Positions 13,140 to 22,192 of a stretch of 64,000 nucleotides of DNA are shown in pieces (position 1 is the stretch's first letter; every line of letters begins with the position of its first letter). The notes below the pieces were generated by a model. It was not told the origin of the DNA. It saw nothing but the letters and a program-made list of their open reading frames with translations, and ran no database searches. Made by a program: the position numbers and the translations under genes. Source of the stretch: CBFDBF01 sp050293315 (GTDB lineage Bacteria > Pseudomonadota > Gammaproteobacteria > Chromatiales > Chromatiaceae); assembly GCA_050293315.1 (NCBI GenBank), contig JBNKMS010000001.1:1-64000 (forward strand), given 5' to 3'.

Positions 13140-14843
13140 GTGAGGAGTGTAAGGGGCAATGTAACGCCGGAGGGCCTGCTTGTTCCTCTGTTACTGTTTG
13201 CGCTGGCCCTTATACTGCTCTATTTTTTCTCCTTCCTTGATGCGGATCTGATCCGGGCCGGTGAGGCGCGGGCGGCTGAGATTGCCCGGGAGATGGTGGA
13301 GCGGGGTAACTTTATCCTGCCAACACTCAACCATGAAATAACCCCAACTACCCTGACCAAACCCCCTCTGTTCCACTGGTCTCTTGCCACTATAGGTGCC
13401 CCATTTGAGTGGCAGAACTGGGCGCTACGCCTGCCCCCTATACTGTTTGCTACTGCAACTGTCTGGGTGCTGTTTCTTACCGGCAGGCTTCTGTTTGGTT
13501 TCCGCGCCGCCGTCTACGCCGTGGTGGTACTCACCACCTCTATCTTGTTTCTGCAGAACGGTTCGGCGGCGCGTATAGATATCCTGTTTACACTCCTCAT
13601 CGTCTCCTCTCTATACTGCTTCTGGCAGGCACTCTCTGCTACCGACAGAAGTGGTTGGATATGGGGTTTTTACCTCTGTAGCGCTCTGGCAGTGGTGGCA
13701 AAGGGGCCGGCGGGCATGCTGCTGCCATTTGCCATAGCCGGATTCTATCTACTGGTACAGAGGGAGAGGCCAGGACTACATAGGGAGTTATCAATCAGAC
13801 CTGGGCTGCTACTGTTTTGTGCGGTGGCGCTCCCCTGGTATCTGGCCATGGCGTTTACCGCCCCGCCAGAGCTGGTGAACAACTTCCTGTTCGGACAGCT
13901 GACGCATTGGTGGGAGGGTGGTAGCGCAGCAGCAGCCGGCGGTGATAGCAAATCGATCTTCTACTATCTTCCGCACCTGCTGATTGGGGCGTTCCCTTGG
14001 ACACTACTGTTGCCCGGTCTGCTTTTCTTGACTATCCGCGAGGCCAGAGATAACCCCAGGCTGAAGGCGATACTGTTATGGTTTCTGGGTGGGTTGCTCC
14101 TGTTTAGTCTTGGGGGTAAGAAGGCATCCCGCTATCTCCTCCCGTTGATGCCGCCACTCGCGCTGTTGACCGGGTATTACCTGGATCGTATCCAACAGGG
14201 GATCAGCGACCGCCATCGCCGCCTGCTGATCGCGTCCTGCGGGATCGCTGTAGTGGGTGTGCTCCTGGTTTTTGCGCTGCTCCTGGCGATCAATATTGAT
14301 TCTGAGGCGGTCCTGGATCTGCTGTTGCGTGGACGTAACCGTAGTGGTGCGCAGCAGCTGCAGGAGGGGTGGGGCCTGCTGCAGGGGGTCATAGGCATGG
14401 CCACACTGTTTTCACTGCTCTCTCTGCTGGCGGCGCTCCTGGCAATGGTAGGGGCGATCAAGAGACGTATTCCCTGGCTGGTGGTCGGCTCTGCAGCCAT
14501 CATCTGGTCTCTGGTCTGGCCATTCTCTCTTGGTCTGAAGCCGCAGCTGGATGCTGCTAAGAGTCCGCGCCTGGCCGCGGAGGAGGTGCGGCAAATGCTC
14601 CCGGCCAGTACTCAGCTGTATGGTGGTGGCAAGGAATATAAACACGCCATGCGCTGGTATCTGCAGAGGAACATCACCCTGGAGTCGGCGCCGGAACTAT
14701 ACCGGCGTATAAGGGATGAGCAGGAGTCATGGGTTCTGCTGATGGAGAAGGCGGCCCCGCCTGAAGAGCTACTGGTTGCCAGGCCCGATTATCGCCAGTG
14801 GCAGGTCGATTACTATCACGTGACGTTTTTCCCCGGACGCTAG
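13140..14843 (+). CDS. ArnT/PMT-like membrane glycosyltransferase (GT83 type)
   Basis: A 567-residue integral membrane protein with about a dozen hydrophobic segments and a periplasmic C-terminal region. The acidic-Arg loop GEARAAEIAREMVERGNF is the motif by which this family, including ArnT, uses an undecaprenyl-phosphate sugar donor; TKPPLFHW follows. The likely role is transfer of a sugar to lipid A or another envelope acceptor. It starts with GTG 13140, 17 bases after the cytochrome gene, with no strong ribosome site. The next genes (GT2, LAB_N) form a common set with it. The acceptor is not known. Confidence 0.75.
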   Translation: MRSVRGNVTPEGLLVPLLLFALALILLYFFSFLDADLIRAGEARAAEIAREMVERGNFILPTLNHEITPTTLTKPPLFHWSLATIGAPFEWQNWALRLPPILFATATVWVLFLTGRLLFGFRAAVYAVVVLTTSILFLQNGSAARIDILFTLLIVSSLYCFWQALSATDRSGWIWGFYLCSALAVVAKGPAGMLLPFAIAGFYLLVQRERPGLHRELSIRPGLLLFCAVALPWYLAMAFTAPPELVNNFLFGQLTHWWEGGSAAAAGGDSKSIFYYLPHLLIGAFPWTLLLPGLLFLTIREARDNPRLKAILLWFLGGLLLFSLGGKKASRYLLPLMPPLALLTGYYLDRIQQGISDRHRRLLIASCGIAVVGVLLVFALLLAINIDSEAVLDLLLRGRNRSGAQQLQEGWGLLQGVIGMATLFSLLSLLAALLAMVGAIKRRIPWLVVGSAAIIWSLVWPFSLGLKPQLDAAKSPRLAAEEVRQMLPASTQLYGGGKEYKHAMRWYLQRNITLESAPELYRRIRDEQESWVLLMEKAAPPEELLVARPDYRQWQVDYYHVTFFPGR

Positions 14844-14920
14844 TAGACATTTGCTGTAAAATCACACCCCATTGTGATTATCAGATGGGTATTTGTTTCC
14901 TACTGTAGGCGAGATCGGGT

Positions 14921-15643
14921 ATGGATATTTCAGTAGTAATTCCGGTATTTAATGAGGCGGAGAATATAACCACCCTGGCGGAAGAGATCAGGGCAGCCCT
15001 GGATGGGGAGTGCGTGTATGAGGTCATCTTTGTGGATGACTGCAGCAGCGATGATACCCCGCAGAGACTGGCTGAGTTGCGCAGCAGCTATCCGCAGTTC
15101 CGGCATGTTAGACATCTGCAAAACAGCGGGCAGAGCACCGCGGTACGCAATGGGGTCAAGGCGGCCAGAAATGAGTGGGTGGTTACATTGGATGGTGATG
15201 GTCAGAATGATCCGGCAGATATCCCAAGCTTAATCAAGGTCATGCAGGGGCAGGAAGCGGACAGCAGATTGGAGATGGTGGCGGGATATAGAAAAAAACG
15301 TCAGGACAGTTGGCTGAAGAGGATCTCATCCCGTGTGGCCAATGGCATTCGTTCTCGTCTGTTAAGAGATGAGACACCAGATACAGGTTGCGGACTTAAG
15401 CTGTTTTCCCGGACAGCCTTTCTGGATCTACCATATTTTGATCATATGCACCGTTTTCTCCCGGCACTTATACAGCGCAATGGCGGTAAAACCCTGTCCG
15501 TAGAGGTGAACCACCGGCATCGAGTTGCGGGTGTTTCGAAATATGGGGTGTCTAACCGTCTGTGGGTGGGGATAGTGGATATCTTTGGGGTAAGGTGGCT
15601 GCAGAAGAGGGCCAGAATTACTGCAATTGAAGAGCGCGAATAG
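14921..15643 (+). CDS. GT2-family polyprenyl-phosphate glycosyltransferase
   Basis: A 240-residue GT-A enzyme with VIPVFNEAENI, FVDDCSSDDTP and LDGDGQNDP (metal-binding Asp motif). It resembles dolichyl-phosphate mannose synthase-like enzymes that load a sugar on undecaprenyl phosphate, which then feeds a GT83 enzyme such as the upstream gene. There is no C-terminal membrane segment, so it is the soluble/peripheral type. It lies 77 bases after the GT83 gene and just before the LAB_N gene. Confidence 0.8.
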   Translation: MDISVVIPVFNEAENITTLAEEIRAALDGECVYEVIFVDDCSSDDTPQRLAELRSSYPQFRHVRHLQNSGQSTAVRNGVKAARNEWVVTLDGDGQNDPADIPSLIKVMQGQEADSRLEMVAGYRKKRQDSWLKRISSRVANGIRSRLLRDETPDTGCGLKLFSRTAFLDLPYFDHMHRFLPALIQRNGGKTLSVEVNHRHRVAGVSKYGVSNRLWVGIVDIFGVRWLQKRARITAIEERE

Positions 15644-15688
15644 CTGTTGTGGTATTAGGCTCTAAAGTAAACACAAGGTAGGCTAGAT

Positions 15689-15997
15689 ATGCATGAGGTT
15701 TTATTTGTCTTTTTAGGCGCGTCGGTCACTCCATGGAAGATTGTTGGTTATGTTGGAGTCTGTATGTTTGCCGGTAGATGGTTTGTTCAACTCATATCCT
15801 CCACCAGAGAGAAAAAACCCACCTTTCCTCTGGCCTTCTGGCTAATGAGTCTTGGGGGGAGTATTCTGTTATTGAGCTATTTCATATTCGGTAAAAATGA
15901 CTCTGTAGGAATACTGTCCAATCTCTTTCCCGCTGGTATCGCCCTGTATAATCTCTATTTAGAGATCACCCATAGATCCAGGCTTGCTGCATCCTAG
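15689..15997 (+). CDS. LAB_N domain membrane protein (lipid A disaccharide synthase N-terminal domain)
   Basis: A 102-residue protein with three membrane helices (WKIVGYVGVCMFAGRWFVQL, FPLAFWLMSLGGSILLLSYFI, VGILSNLFPAGIALYNLYLEI). This is the stand-alone form of the LAB_N domain, often encoded beside GT2 and GT83 genes in lipid A or envelope modification clusters. The three genes here fit that arrangement, and convergent lpxH follows. Confidence 0.8.
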   Translation: MHEVLFVFLGASVTPWKIVGYVGVCMFAGRWFVQLISSTREKKPTFPLAFWLMSLGGSILLLSYFIFGKNDSVGILSNLFPAGIALYNLYLEITHRSRLAAS

Positions 15998-16010
15998 AGG
16001 TGCCCTAAAT

Positions 16011-16742
16011 TCATAAGACAGGATGGGTATGTATCCCCTCTGCGTTAACACACAGATAGGAGCCGGCGTCATCATGCCACTCATCAAGGACGATCCTTAC
16101 GGCCGGCTCTCCTTCCAGCAGGAACTCATGGCTCTCGGGACGGTGGATGTGGCCGTGGATTAACACATTGGCCCCGTGCTTAAGCATCTGCTCTGTCACA
16201 GTACCCTGATCTACATCCATGATCTCTGCGTCCAGTGTAGCGGTGGTTGCATCGCTCTTACGCCGTGCCTCAGCAGCAAACAGCGCCCTCTCGGCCAGTG
16301 GTCTGGCCAGGAACTCACGGCAAAACTCCTCACTGCGTAACTGCTCGCGTGTCTGTTGATAGGCGTGGTCACTGCTGCAGAGCAGATCGCCATGCATCAG
16401 CAGCAGCGGCTCTCCGGCCAGTTCTATAACCGTTGGGTCCGGTAGCAGCTTGCAACCAGTCTGGCGGCAGAACTGCTCTCCGATCAGGAAATCACGGTTG
16501 CCATGCATCAGGTAGATCTCGGTGCTCCCCGCAGAGAGGTCATGCAGGGCCGCTATTACCTCGGGTATCGGCGGACTCTGGTCGTCGTCTCCCAGCCAGA
16601 CATCGAACAGATCACCCAGGATATAGAGCCTATCGGCACTGGCTGCGATCTCGGTCAGAAATCGCAGAAACAGCTGGAGTGTCGCCGGGCGCTCCGCTGA
16701 AAGATGCAGGTCGGATATGAAAAGAGAGTCCGACATAGACAC
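16011..16742 (-). CDS. lpxH: UDP-2,3-diacylglucosamine diphosphatase
   Basis: LpxH hydrolyses UDP-2,3-diacylglucosamine to lipid X and UMP in lipid A synthesis. The metallophosphoesterase motifs are all visible: FISDLHLS, LGDLFDVWLGDD, MHGNRDFLIG, MHGDLL and IHGHIHRPE. Length is 243 residues, as expected. It is the last gene of the ppiA-ppiB-lpxH operon, 10 bases after ppiB. Confidence 0.93.
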   Translation of the reverse strand: MSMSDSLFISDLHLSAERPATLQLFLRFLTEIAASADRLYILGDLFDVWLGDDDQSPPIPEVIAALHDLSAGSTEIYLMHGNRDFLIGEQFCRQTGCKLLPDPTVIELAGEPLLLMHGDLLCSSDHAYQQTREQLRSEEFCREFLARPLAERALFAAEARRKSDATTATLDAEIMDVDQGTVTEQMLKHGANVLIHGHIHRPESHEFLLEGEPAVRIVLDEWHDDAGSYLCVNAEGIHTHPVL

Positions 16743-16752
16743 ACTGCCTACG

Positions 16753-17241
16753 CTATTCGGCGATCTCAGCCTTTTCGATGATTACATCTTCGACCGGTAC
16801 GTCCTGGTGTCCCATGCTGTTGGTGGTATCGACCTCTTTGATCTGATTTACCACCTCCATACCAGAGGTGACCTTGCCGAAGACACAGTAGCCCCATCCA
16901 TCCTGACCAGGATAATCCAGAAACTTGTTATCAGCGACATTGATATAGAACTGGGCGGTGGCCGAGTGTGGGTCCATGGTGCGTGCCATGGCGATGGTAC
17001 CGGTCATATTGCTCAAGCCGTTTTTGGCCTCATTCTCAATCGGTGCGCCTGTCTCTTTCTCAGTCATACCGGGTAGAAAGCCGCCGCCCTGGATCATGAA
17101 GTTGCTAATGACGCGGTGAAAGATGGTGCCATCGTAGAATCCATCCTTTACGTACTTGATGAAATTCTCGCTGGTGTTGGGGGCATTCTCCTGGTCCAAC
17201 TCGAGAACGATATCGCCAAGATTTGTCTTTAGAGTAATCAT
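16753..17241 (-). CDS. ppiB: Cytoplasmic peptidyl-prolyl cis-trans isomerase B
   Basis: Cyclophilin-type isomerase of 162 residues without a signal peptide. Motifs: NTSENFIKYVKDGFYDGTIFHRVI, FMIQGGG, IAMARTMDPHSATAQFYINV, and GYCVFGKVTSGM. It follows the periplasmic paralogue ppiA by 13 bases and precedes lpxH, a linkage also found in enterobacteria. Confidence 0.93.
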   Translation of the reverse strand: MITLKTNLGDIVLELDQENAPNTSENFIKYVKDGFYDGTIFHRVISNFMIQGGGFLPGMTEKETGAPIENEAKNGLSNMTGTIAMARTMDPHSATAQFYINVADNKFLDYPGQDGWGYCVFGKVTSGMEVVNQIKEVDTTNSMGHQDVPVEDVIIEKAEIAE

Positions 17242-17254
17242 ATCTGCTTTCGCC

Positions 17255-17833
17255 TTATTTGCTTGGGTTAATTCTGCTGATGCTTTTGATGGTTATGGTC
17301 TTGATGGGGACATTACTCATACCGTTGCGGGATTCGGTATAGACATCCGCAATCTTGTCTACTGTCTTCATTCCCTTGGTGACTCGACCAAAGACACAGT
17401 AGCCCCAGCCATCCTGACCAGGGTAGTCCAGGCCACTATTACTTACATGGTTTATGAAAAACTGGGAGGTGGCAGAGTGGGGATCACCTAGACGTGCCAT
17501 GGCAATGGTGCCACGCTTGTTCTTGAGACCATTGTTCGCCTCGTTTCTAATTGGGGCGTGGCCTCTCTTTTTCTGCATATCTGCGGTCAGGCCGCCACCC
17601 TGGATCATAAAGCTGTTGATAACACGGTGAAAGATGGTGCCATCGTAGAAGCCCTCATCCGCATAGCGGAGAAAGTTCTCGACCGTTTTTGGGGCCCTGT
17701 CGCCGTACAGCTCCAGTTCAATATTCCCCATGCTGGTCTGCATCAGCACATGGGTAGTCTCTGCCATGGCAATACTTACATAATTTATGCTTAGAAGGCC
17801 TGCCAGCAGGATATAGCGCAACTGTTTGGTCAT
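17255..17833 (-). CDS. ppiA: Periplasmic peptidyl-prolyl cis-trans isomerase A
   Basis: Cyclophilin paralogue of ppiB with a signal peptide (MTKQLRYILLAGLLSINYVS, Ala-Met-Ala cleavage site). Core motifs match: FYDGTIFHRVI, FMIQGGG, IAMARLGDPHSATSQFFIN. I choose ATG 17833, which has AAGG seven bases upstream and begins the signal peptide; ATG 17851 would add six residues. It heads the ppiA-ppiB-lpxH operon, divergent from cysS. Confidence 0.9.
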   Translation of the reverse strand: MTKQLRYILLAGLLSINYVSIAMAETTHVLMQTSMGNIELELYGDRAPKTVENFLRYADEGFYDGTIFHRVINSFMIQGGGLTADMQKKRGHAPIRNEANNGLKNKRGTIAMARLGDPHSATSQFFINHVSNSGLDYPGQDGWGYCVFGRVTKGMKTVDKIADVYTESRNGMSNVPIKTITIKSISRINPSK

Positions 17834-17990
17834 AAAACACCTTGGGATCAAAACTATTTGGGCCGGTTACGATAACACAAAGCCCCTGTTGCCGCAGAAA
17901 AAGATGGCTACAACACTTTGCCGCTGTCCGGCTTTCGTTTACCATGCCCGATTGCGCTGTTTTGACACCAAATTTTATAGCGGAGATCCA

Positions 17991-19376
17991 ATGCTCAAGG
18001 TCTATAACGATCTTACCAACCAAAAAGAGGAGTTTGTCCCACTACAGCCTGGTAGGGTGGGGATGTATGTCTGCGGTATGACGGTCTATGATCTCTGTCA
18101 TCTGGGGCATGCCCGGGTACTGGTGGTGTTTGACGTGATCTATCGCTATCTGATGGAACGAGGCTTCGAGGTGAACTATGTCCGCAATATCACCGACATC
18201 GATGACAAGATCATCGCCCGGGCCAATGAAAATGGGGAGGCCTTTTCCAATCTGACCGAACGCTTCATCCAGGCGATGCATGAGGATTCAGCTGCACTGG
18301 GGGTACTGCCACCCACCTCTGAGCCGCGTGCCACCCGCCACATGGCGGAGATCCTCGATATGGTGCAGAGACTGGTCGAGCAGGGGCACGCCTATGCCGC
18401 GGATAATGGTGATGTCTACTTTGCAGTCGACAGCTTTGAGGGGTATGGCAAGCTATCCGGCAAGAGTCCGGAGGATCTGCAGGCGGGTGCCAGGGTAGAG
18501 GTAGAGCAGGCGAAGCGCGATCCCCTCGATTTTGTCCTGTGGAAGGCTGCCAAGCCGGAGGAGCCTGCCTGGGACTCCCCCTGGGGTCGTGGCCGTCCCG
18601 GATGGCATATCGAGTGCTCCGCCATGTCCACCAAGGCCCTGGGCGACACCTTCGATATCCACGGCGGAGGTGCCGATCTGACCTTCCCCCATCACGAGAA
18701 CGAGATCGCCCAATCCGAAGGGGCCACCGGCAAGCAGTTTGTTAACTACTGGCTACACAACGGCTTTGTCCGCATAAACGAAGAGAAGATGTCCAAATCC
18801 CTGGGCAACTTTTTCACCGTGCGAGAGATCCTGGGACGCTACAGGGCGGAAGAGGTACGCTATTTTATCCTTACCAGCCACTACCGTAGCCCTCTTAACT
18901 ATGATGACGAAAACCTGGATAACGCCAAGGCAGCGCTGACCCGCTTCTATACCGCGCTGCGCGGTCTACCTGCAGCGGAACCGACGGGTGGGGAACCATT
19001 CAAGGCGCGCTTCCTTGAGGCTATGGATGATGACTTCAACACCCCCGAGGCGTTGGCGGTGCTGTTCGATATGGTGCGCGAGATCAACCGTCTGAGGGAG
19101 TCTGATGAGCAGCAGGCTGCCGGATTGGCAGCGCAGTTGCGTCAGATGGGTAGAGTGTTGGGGATCCTGCAGGATGATCCGGAGCGGTACCTTCGTAGCG
19201 GGGTCGGTGGCGATGTTGGGCTGAGCGATAGCGAGATTGACGAGTTGATTCAGCAGCGTCTTAACGCACGTGCGGAGAAGAACTGGGCCGAGGCGGATCG
19301 GATTCGAGACCAGTTACAGGGTGCCGGGATAGTGCTGGAGGATGGAGACGGAGGCACCACCTGGCGGCGCTCTTGA
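17991..19376 (+). CDS. cysS: Cysteinyl-tRNA synthetase
   Basis: Charges tRNA-Cys. ATG 17991 has GGAG six bases upstream and gives the standard 461-residue enzyme; the frame is open back to 17826 but that part overlaps ppiA. Signatures are HLGH in the ATP site (VYDLCHLGHARV), the zinc Cys CGMTVYD, WHIECSAM, and KMSKSLGN. Its placement divergent from ppiB matches other gammaproteobacteria. Confidence 0.95.
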   Translation: MLKVYNDLTNQKEEFVPLQPGRVGMYVCGMTVYDLCHLGHARVLVVFDVIYRYLMERGFEVNYVRNITDIDDKIIARANENGEAFSNLTERFIQAMHEDSAALGVLPPTSEPRATRHMAEILDMVQRLVEQGHAYAADNGDVYFAVDSFEGYGKLSGKSPEDLQAGARVEVEQAKRDPLDFVLWKAAKPEEPAWDSPWGRGRPGWHIECSAMSTKALGDTFDIHGGGADLTFPHHENEIAQSEGATGKQFVNYWLHNGFVRINEEKMSKSLGNFFTVREILGRYRAEEVRYFILTSHYRSPLNYDDENLDNAKAALTRFYTALRGLPAAEPTGGEPFKARFLEAMDDDFNTPEALAVLFDMVREINRLRESDEQQAAGLAAQLRQMGRVLGILQDDPERYLRSGVGGDVGLSDSEIDELIQQRLNARAEKNWAEADRIRDQLQGAGIVLEDGDGGTTWRRS

Positions 19377-19536
19377 GATCCAGGGCGATGCCCCTATTAA
19401 TCTACCCCTCTCCGGGGGAGGGTGCAGGACTCTGCAACACATATTTCCATTCAATTTGGCGGCCTATTGTCATATCTCATTGATAATCTCCTAGGTTGCC
19501 AATATAACTCTACAGATAAGCGGAGTAACTGCGACT
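19377..19536. other. Intergenic region after cysS
   Basis: About 160 bases. An imperfect GC-rich inverted repeat (ACCCCTCTCC/GGGGGAGGGT, about 19404-19423) may be a terminator without a T-run. Otherwise nothing recognised. Confidence 0.3.
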
Positions 19537-20931
19537 ATGCATATTGAATTCTATGGCGCGACCAGCGGAATAACCGGATCGTGCCATATTCTGCGAGCTG
19601 GCGGGGAGACCATATTGCTGGATTGCGGCCTGATCCAGGGGCGTAAGCAGGAGATGGAGAGAAATCGCAAACCATTTCCATTCTCTCCAGATGAGATAAG
19701 CGCTGTGGTGCTCAGTCATGGCCATATAGACCACTCCGGGCGTATCCCGCTACTGGTGAAGCAGGGCTACAGGGGGCCTATCTATACCCAGAATGCGACC
19801 GCAGAGCTGTGCGATATCCTGCTGCAGGACTCCGCTCACCTGCAGGAGCGAGACGCCCACTATGAGAATAAGTGGCGTCAAAAGAAGGGTAAGCCGCTGG
19901 TTGATCCCCTCTATGAGATTGATGATGCACTCGCCGCGCTGAAGAATCTGGTTAGTCTTAAATATGATGAGAAGAGAGAGATACTACCTGGTATAACGAT
20001 CCGCTACCGGGATGCCGGGCATATCCTGGGCTCTTGTATTGTGGAGATCTGGTTACAGCAGGATGGGGAGGAGAAGAAGGTCGTGTTCAGCGGCGATCTC
20101 GGTCAATACGATACCCCAATTTTGCATGATCCAACGGCGATCCAGGAGGCGGACTATCTGATTGTAGAGAGCACCTACGGAAATCGCCGTCACCGCGATC
20201 GGCAGAGCACCATTGAGGAGATCGGCGAGGTGATCAATATGGCGGCGAACGATGGGGGAAACCTTCTGATCCCGGCCTTCTCAATAGGTCGTAGCCAGGA
20301 GATCCTCTACTACCTGGGCAAATATTACGATCAGTGGGAGTTAGATCGTTGGCAGGTGTTTCTCGATAGTCCGATGGCGATCAAGGCGAGCAAGGTCTAC
20401 TGGGATCACCCAAATCTCTATGACGAGGAGGCGACCAAGCTACGCCGCAAGATCAGTGAGATGCCACAGCTCAGAAACCTAAAGCTCACGCCGACCCCAG
20501 AGGAGTCGATGGCTATCAACCGGATCAAGAGTGGCGCCATTATCATATCTGCCAGCGGGATGTGTACCGGTGGGCGCATAGTGCACCACCTGAAAGAGAA
20601 TATCTCACGCCCTGGGGCCCACATAATGATCATCGGTTACCAGGCCCATGGCACCCTGGGGAGGGCCCTGGTAGAGAGAGAGCAGGAGGTCAAGATCCAC
20701 GGTGACAGCTATGAGGTAAAGGCGCAGGTACACACCGTTGGCGGCCTCTCGGCGCACGCCGATATCGATGACCTGATGCGTTGGGTCAGCCATTTTCAAG
20801 AGAGCCGGCCAAGGGTGTACGTAGTACATGGAGAGCAGGAGGCGAAACAGAATTTCCGTCAAAAGATGGAGTCCGAACTGAGGTTTAAGGTATCCATCCC
20901 AGAGCCTGGTGATGTATTAGATCTAATGTAG
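19537..20931 (+). CDS. Metallo-beta-lactamase/beta-CASP ribonuclease
   Basis: A 464-residue member of the CPSF73/RNase J-like group of RNA-processing MBL enzymes. Metal-binding motif LSHGHIDHSGRIP; further motifs DAGHILGS, FSGDLGQYD, ESTYGNR, then the beta-CASP parts AFSIGRSQEIL and IISASGMCTGGRIVHHL, and the RMMBL ending GGLSAHADIDDLMRW. A role in RNA maturation or decay is inferred from the family. It stands in its own unit, followed 21 bases later by a small membrane protein gene. Confidence 0.88.
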   Translation: MHIEFYGATSGITGSCHILRAGGETILLDCGLIQGRKQEMERNRKPFPFSPDEISAVVLSHGHIDHSGRIPLLVKQGYRGPIYTQNATAELCDILLQDSAHLQERDAHYENKWRQKKGKPLVDPLYEIDDALAALKNLVSLKYDEKREILPGITIRYRDAGHILGSCIVEIWLQQDGEEKKVVFSGDLGQYDTPILHDPTAIQEADYLIVESTYGNRRHRDRQSTIEEIGEVINMAANDGGNLLIPAFSIGRSQEILYYLGKYYDQWELDRWQVFLDSPMAIKASKVYWDHPNLYDEEATKLRRKISEMPQLRNLKLTPTPEESMAINRIKSGAIIISASGMCTGGRIVHHLKENISRPGAHIMIIGYQAHGTLGRALVEREQEVKIHGDSYEVKAQVHTVGGLSAHADIDDLMRWVSHFQESRPRVYVVHGEQEAKQNFRQKMESELRFKVSIPEPGDVLDLM

Positions 20932-20952
20932 TTCTTTAATGAGGAAGTCGAT

Positions 20953-21471
20953 ATGATACAGCTAGAAGTTGCCGCAGAGGTCCGTAAAAAGGCGCGTAAT
21001 CCGCATGAACTGTTTATGTTCAATTTGGCGGTGTTTCATCTGTTGTTAGCACCTGTATCTTTCTTTCTGATTGGTAGTGTCAAGGCGTTGTTCATACCTT
21101 TGACCATCTCCTGCTGTGTGTTTACATTCATCTATTTTTGGGGCAAGAAGTTGGAGCATAGTGGCCACTGGTTTGAGATGGTCCACTGGAAGCTCGCCTT
21201 TCGTCGAGCCACTTTTCTGCTTATTGCCTACGCGGTCACTGCCTGTATCATTACCGGTGGCTGGCTGTTGGCCCAGGGTGCCGATAAAGCCATGCAGGAT
21301 ATCTTCCTCACCATCTCCTCCAGAATCGGCATAATGCCAACCTTTATTCTGGTGGTGGTTACCTTTGTGCTGGAGTCTGGATCCATCCACCAGGCGGGCA
21401 GGGGGGAGATCCAGAAGAGCATGGCGAAAAGGCATCCACTGCCAGACGATATCAAACCAACAGAGTCGTAA
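20953..21471 (+). CDS. Conserved-type membrane protein of unknown function
   Basis: The 172-residue product has about four hydrophobic segments (AVFHLLLAPVSFFLIG, ALFIPLTISCCVFTFIYF, ATFLLIAYAVTACIITGGWLL, MPTFILVVVTFVLESG) and a charged C-terminal tail. I recognise no family. It lies 21 bases after the beta-CASP nuclease gene and may be co-transcribed with it. Confidence 0.7.
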   Translation: MIQLEVAAEVRKKARNPHELFMFNLAVFHLLLAPVSFFLIGSVKALFIPLTISCCVFTFIYFWGKKLEHSGHWFEMVHWKLAFRRATFLLIAYAVTACIITGGWLLAQGADKAMQDIFLTISSRIGIMPTFILVVVTFVLESGSIHQAGRGEIQKSMAKRHPLPDDIKPTES

Positions 21472-21547
21472 CTGTTTGTGGATAGCGGCCTCCTCTGCTA
21501 TTCTCAACATTCCTAACTGGTTGGTTTTGCAGAAGAATGGACAGCCA

Positions 21548-22192
21548 ATGATCAAAGTGATGCTGGTGGACGACCATGAACTGGTGCGTACCGGTTTCCG
21601 TCATATCCTGAACGGGGACGTCGGCATTGAGGTTGTGGGAGAGGCTGAGAGCGGTGAAGAGGCACTGGAGATGATACCGCAGCTCAATCCTGATCTGGTG
21701 ATGATGGATATAAATATGCCCGGTATTGGCGGTATTGAGGCGACCCGCAGGATAAAACGACGCCATCCGGAGATTCATGTTATCACCCTGACGATCCACG
21801 GTGACGACCCCTTTCCTACCCAACTCTATGCGGCAGGTGCCATCGGTTATCTGACCAAGGGGTGCGCTGCCAATGAGTTGCTGGAGGCGATCCGCACGGT
21901 GGCACAGGGTACCCCTTTTATCTCCCGCGAGGTTGCACAGAAACTCACCATCTCACAATTTGCAGGGAAGGCAAAGGACTCCATACTATCGCAGCTCACG
22001 GAGCGGGAGATGCAGGTGTTGATGATGGTTGTACAGGGTATGCGTAATCAGGATATCTCCGATGCCCTCTGTCTTAGCCCCAAGACCATCAGCACCTATC
22101 GCCATCGTATATATGACCGGCTTGAGGTCAAGAGTGAGGCCGAACTGATATTTTTTGCAATCAATAATGGACTCATCGATCCGGTATCCTGA
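21548..22192 (+). CDS. gacA: GacA/UvrY-family response regulator
   Basis: LuxR-type response regulator of 214 residues. The receiver domain has VMLVDDHELVRTGF, phospho-acceptor Asp in LVMMDINMPG, and Lys in YLTKGC; the C-terminal HTH reads LTEREMQVLMMVVQGMRNQDISDALCLSPKTISTYRHRI. With uvrC close downstream this is the GacA/UvrY position, where the BarA/GacS-GacA system drives CsrB-type small RNAs. ATG 21548 begins the domain directly; the longer frame overlaps the upstream gene. The cognate kinase is not in the window. Confidence 0.9.
   Translation: MIKVMLVDDHELVRTGFRHILNGDVGIEVVGEAESGEEALEMIPQLNPDLVMMDINMPGIGGIEATRRIKRRHPEIHVITLTIHGDDPFPTQLYAAGAIGYLTKGCAANELLEAIRTVAQGTPFISREVAQKLTISQFAGKAKDSILSQLTEREMQVLMMVVQGMRNQDISDALCLSPKTISTYRHRIYDRLEVKSEAELIFFAINNGLIDPVS

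Noticed and set aside
17826..17990. N-terminal extension of CysS
   Set aside because: The open frame overlaps the divergent ppiA start and adds residues without similarity; ATG 17991 has a good ribosome site.
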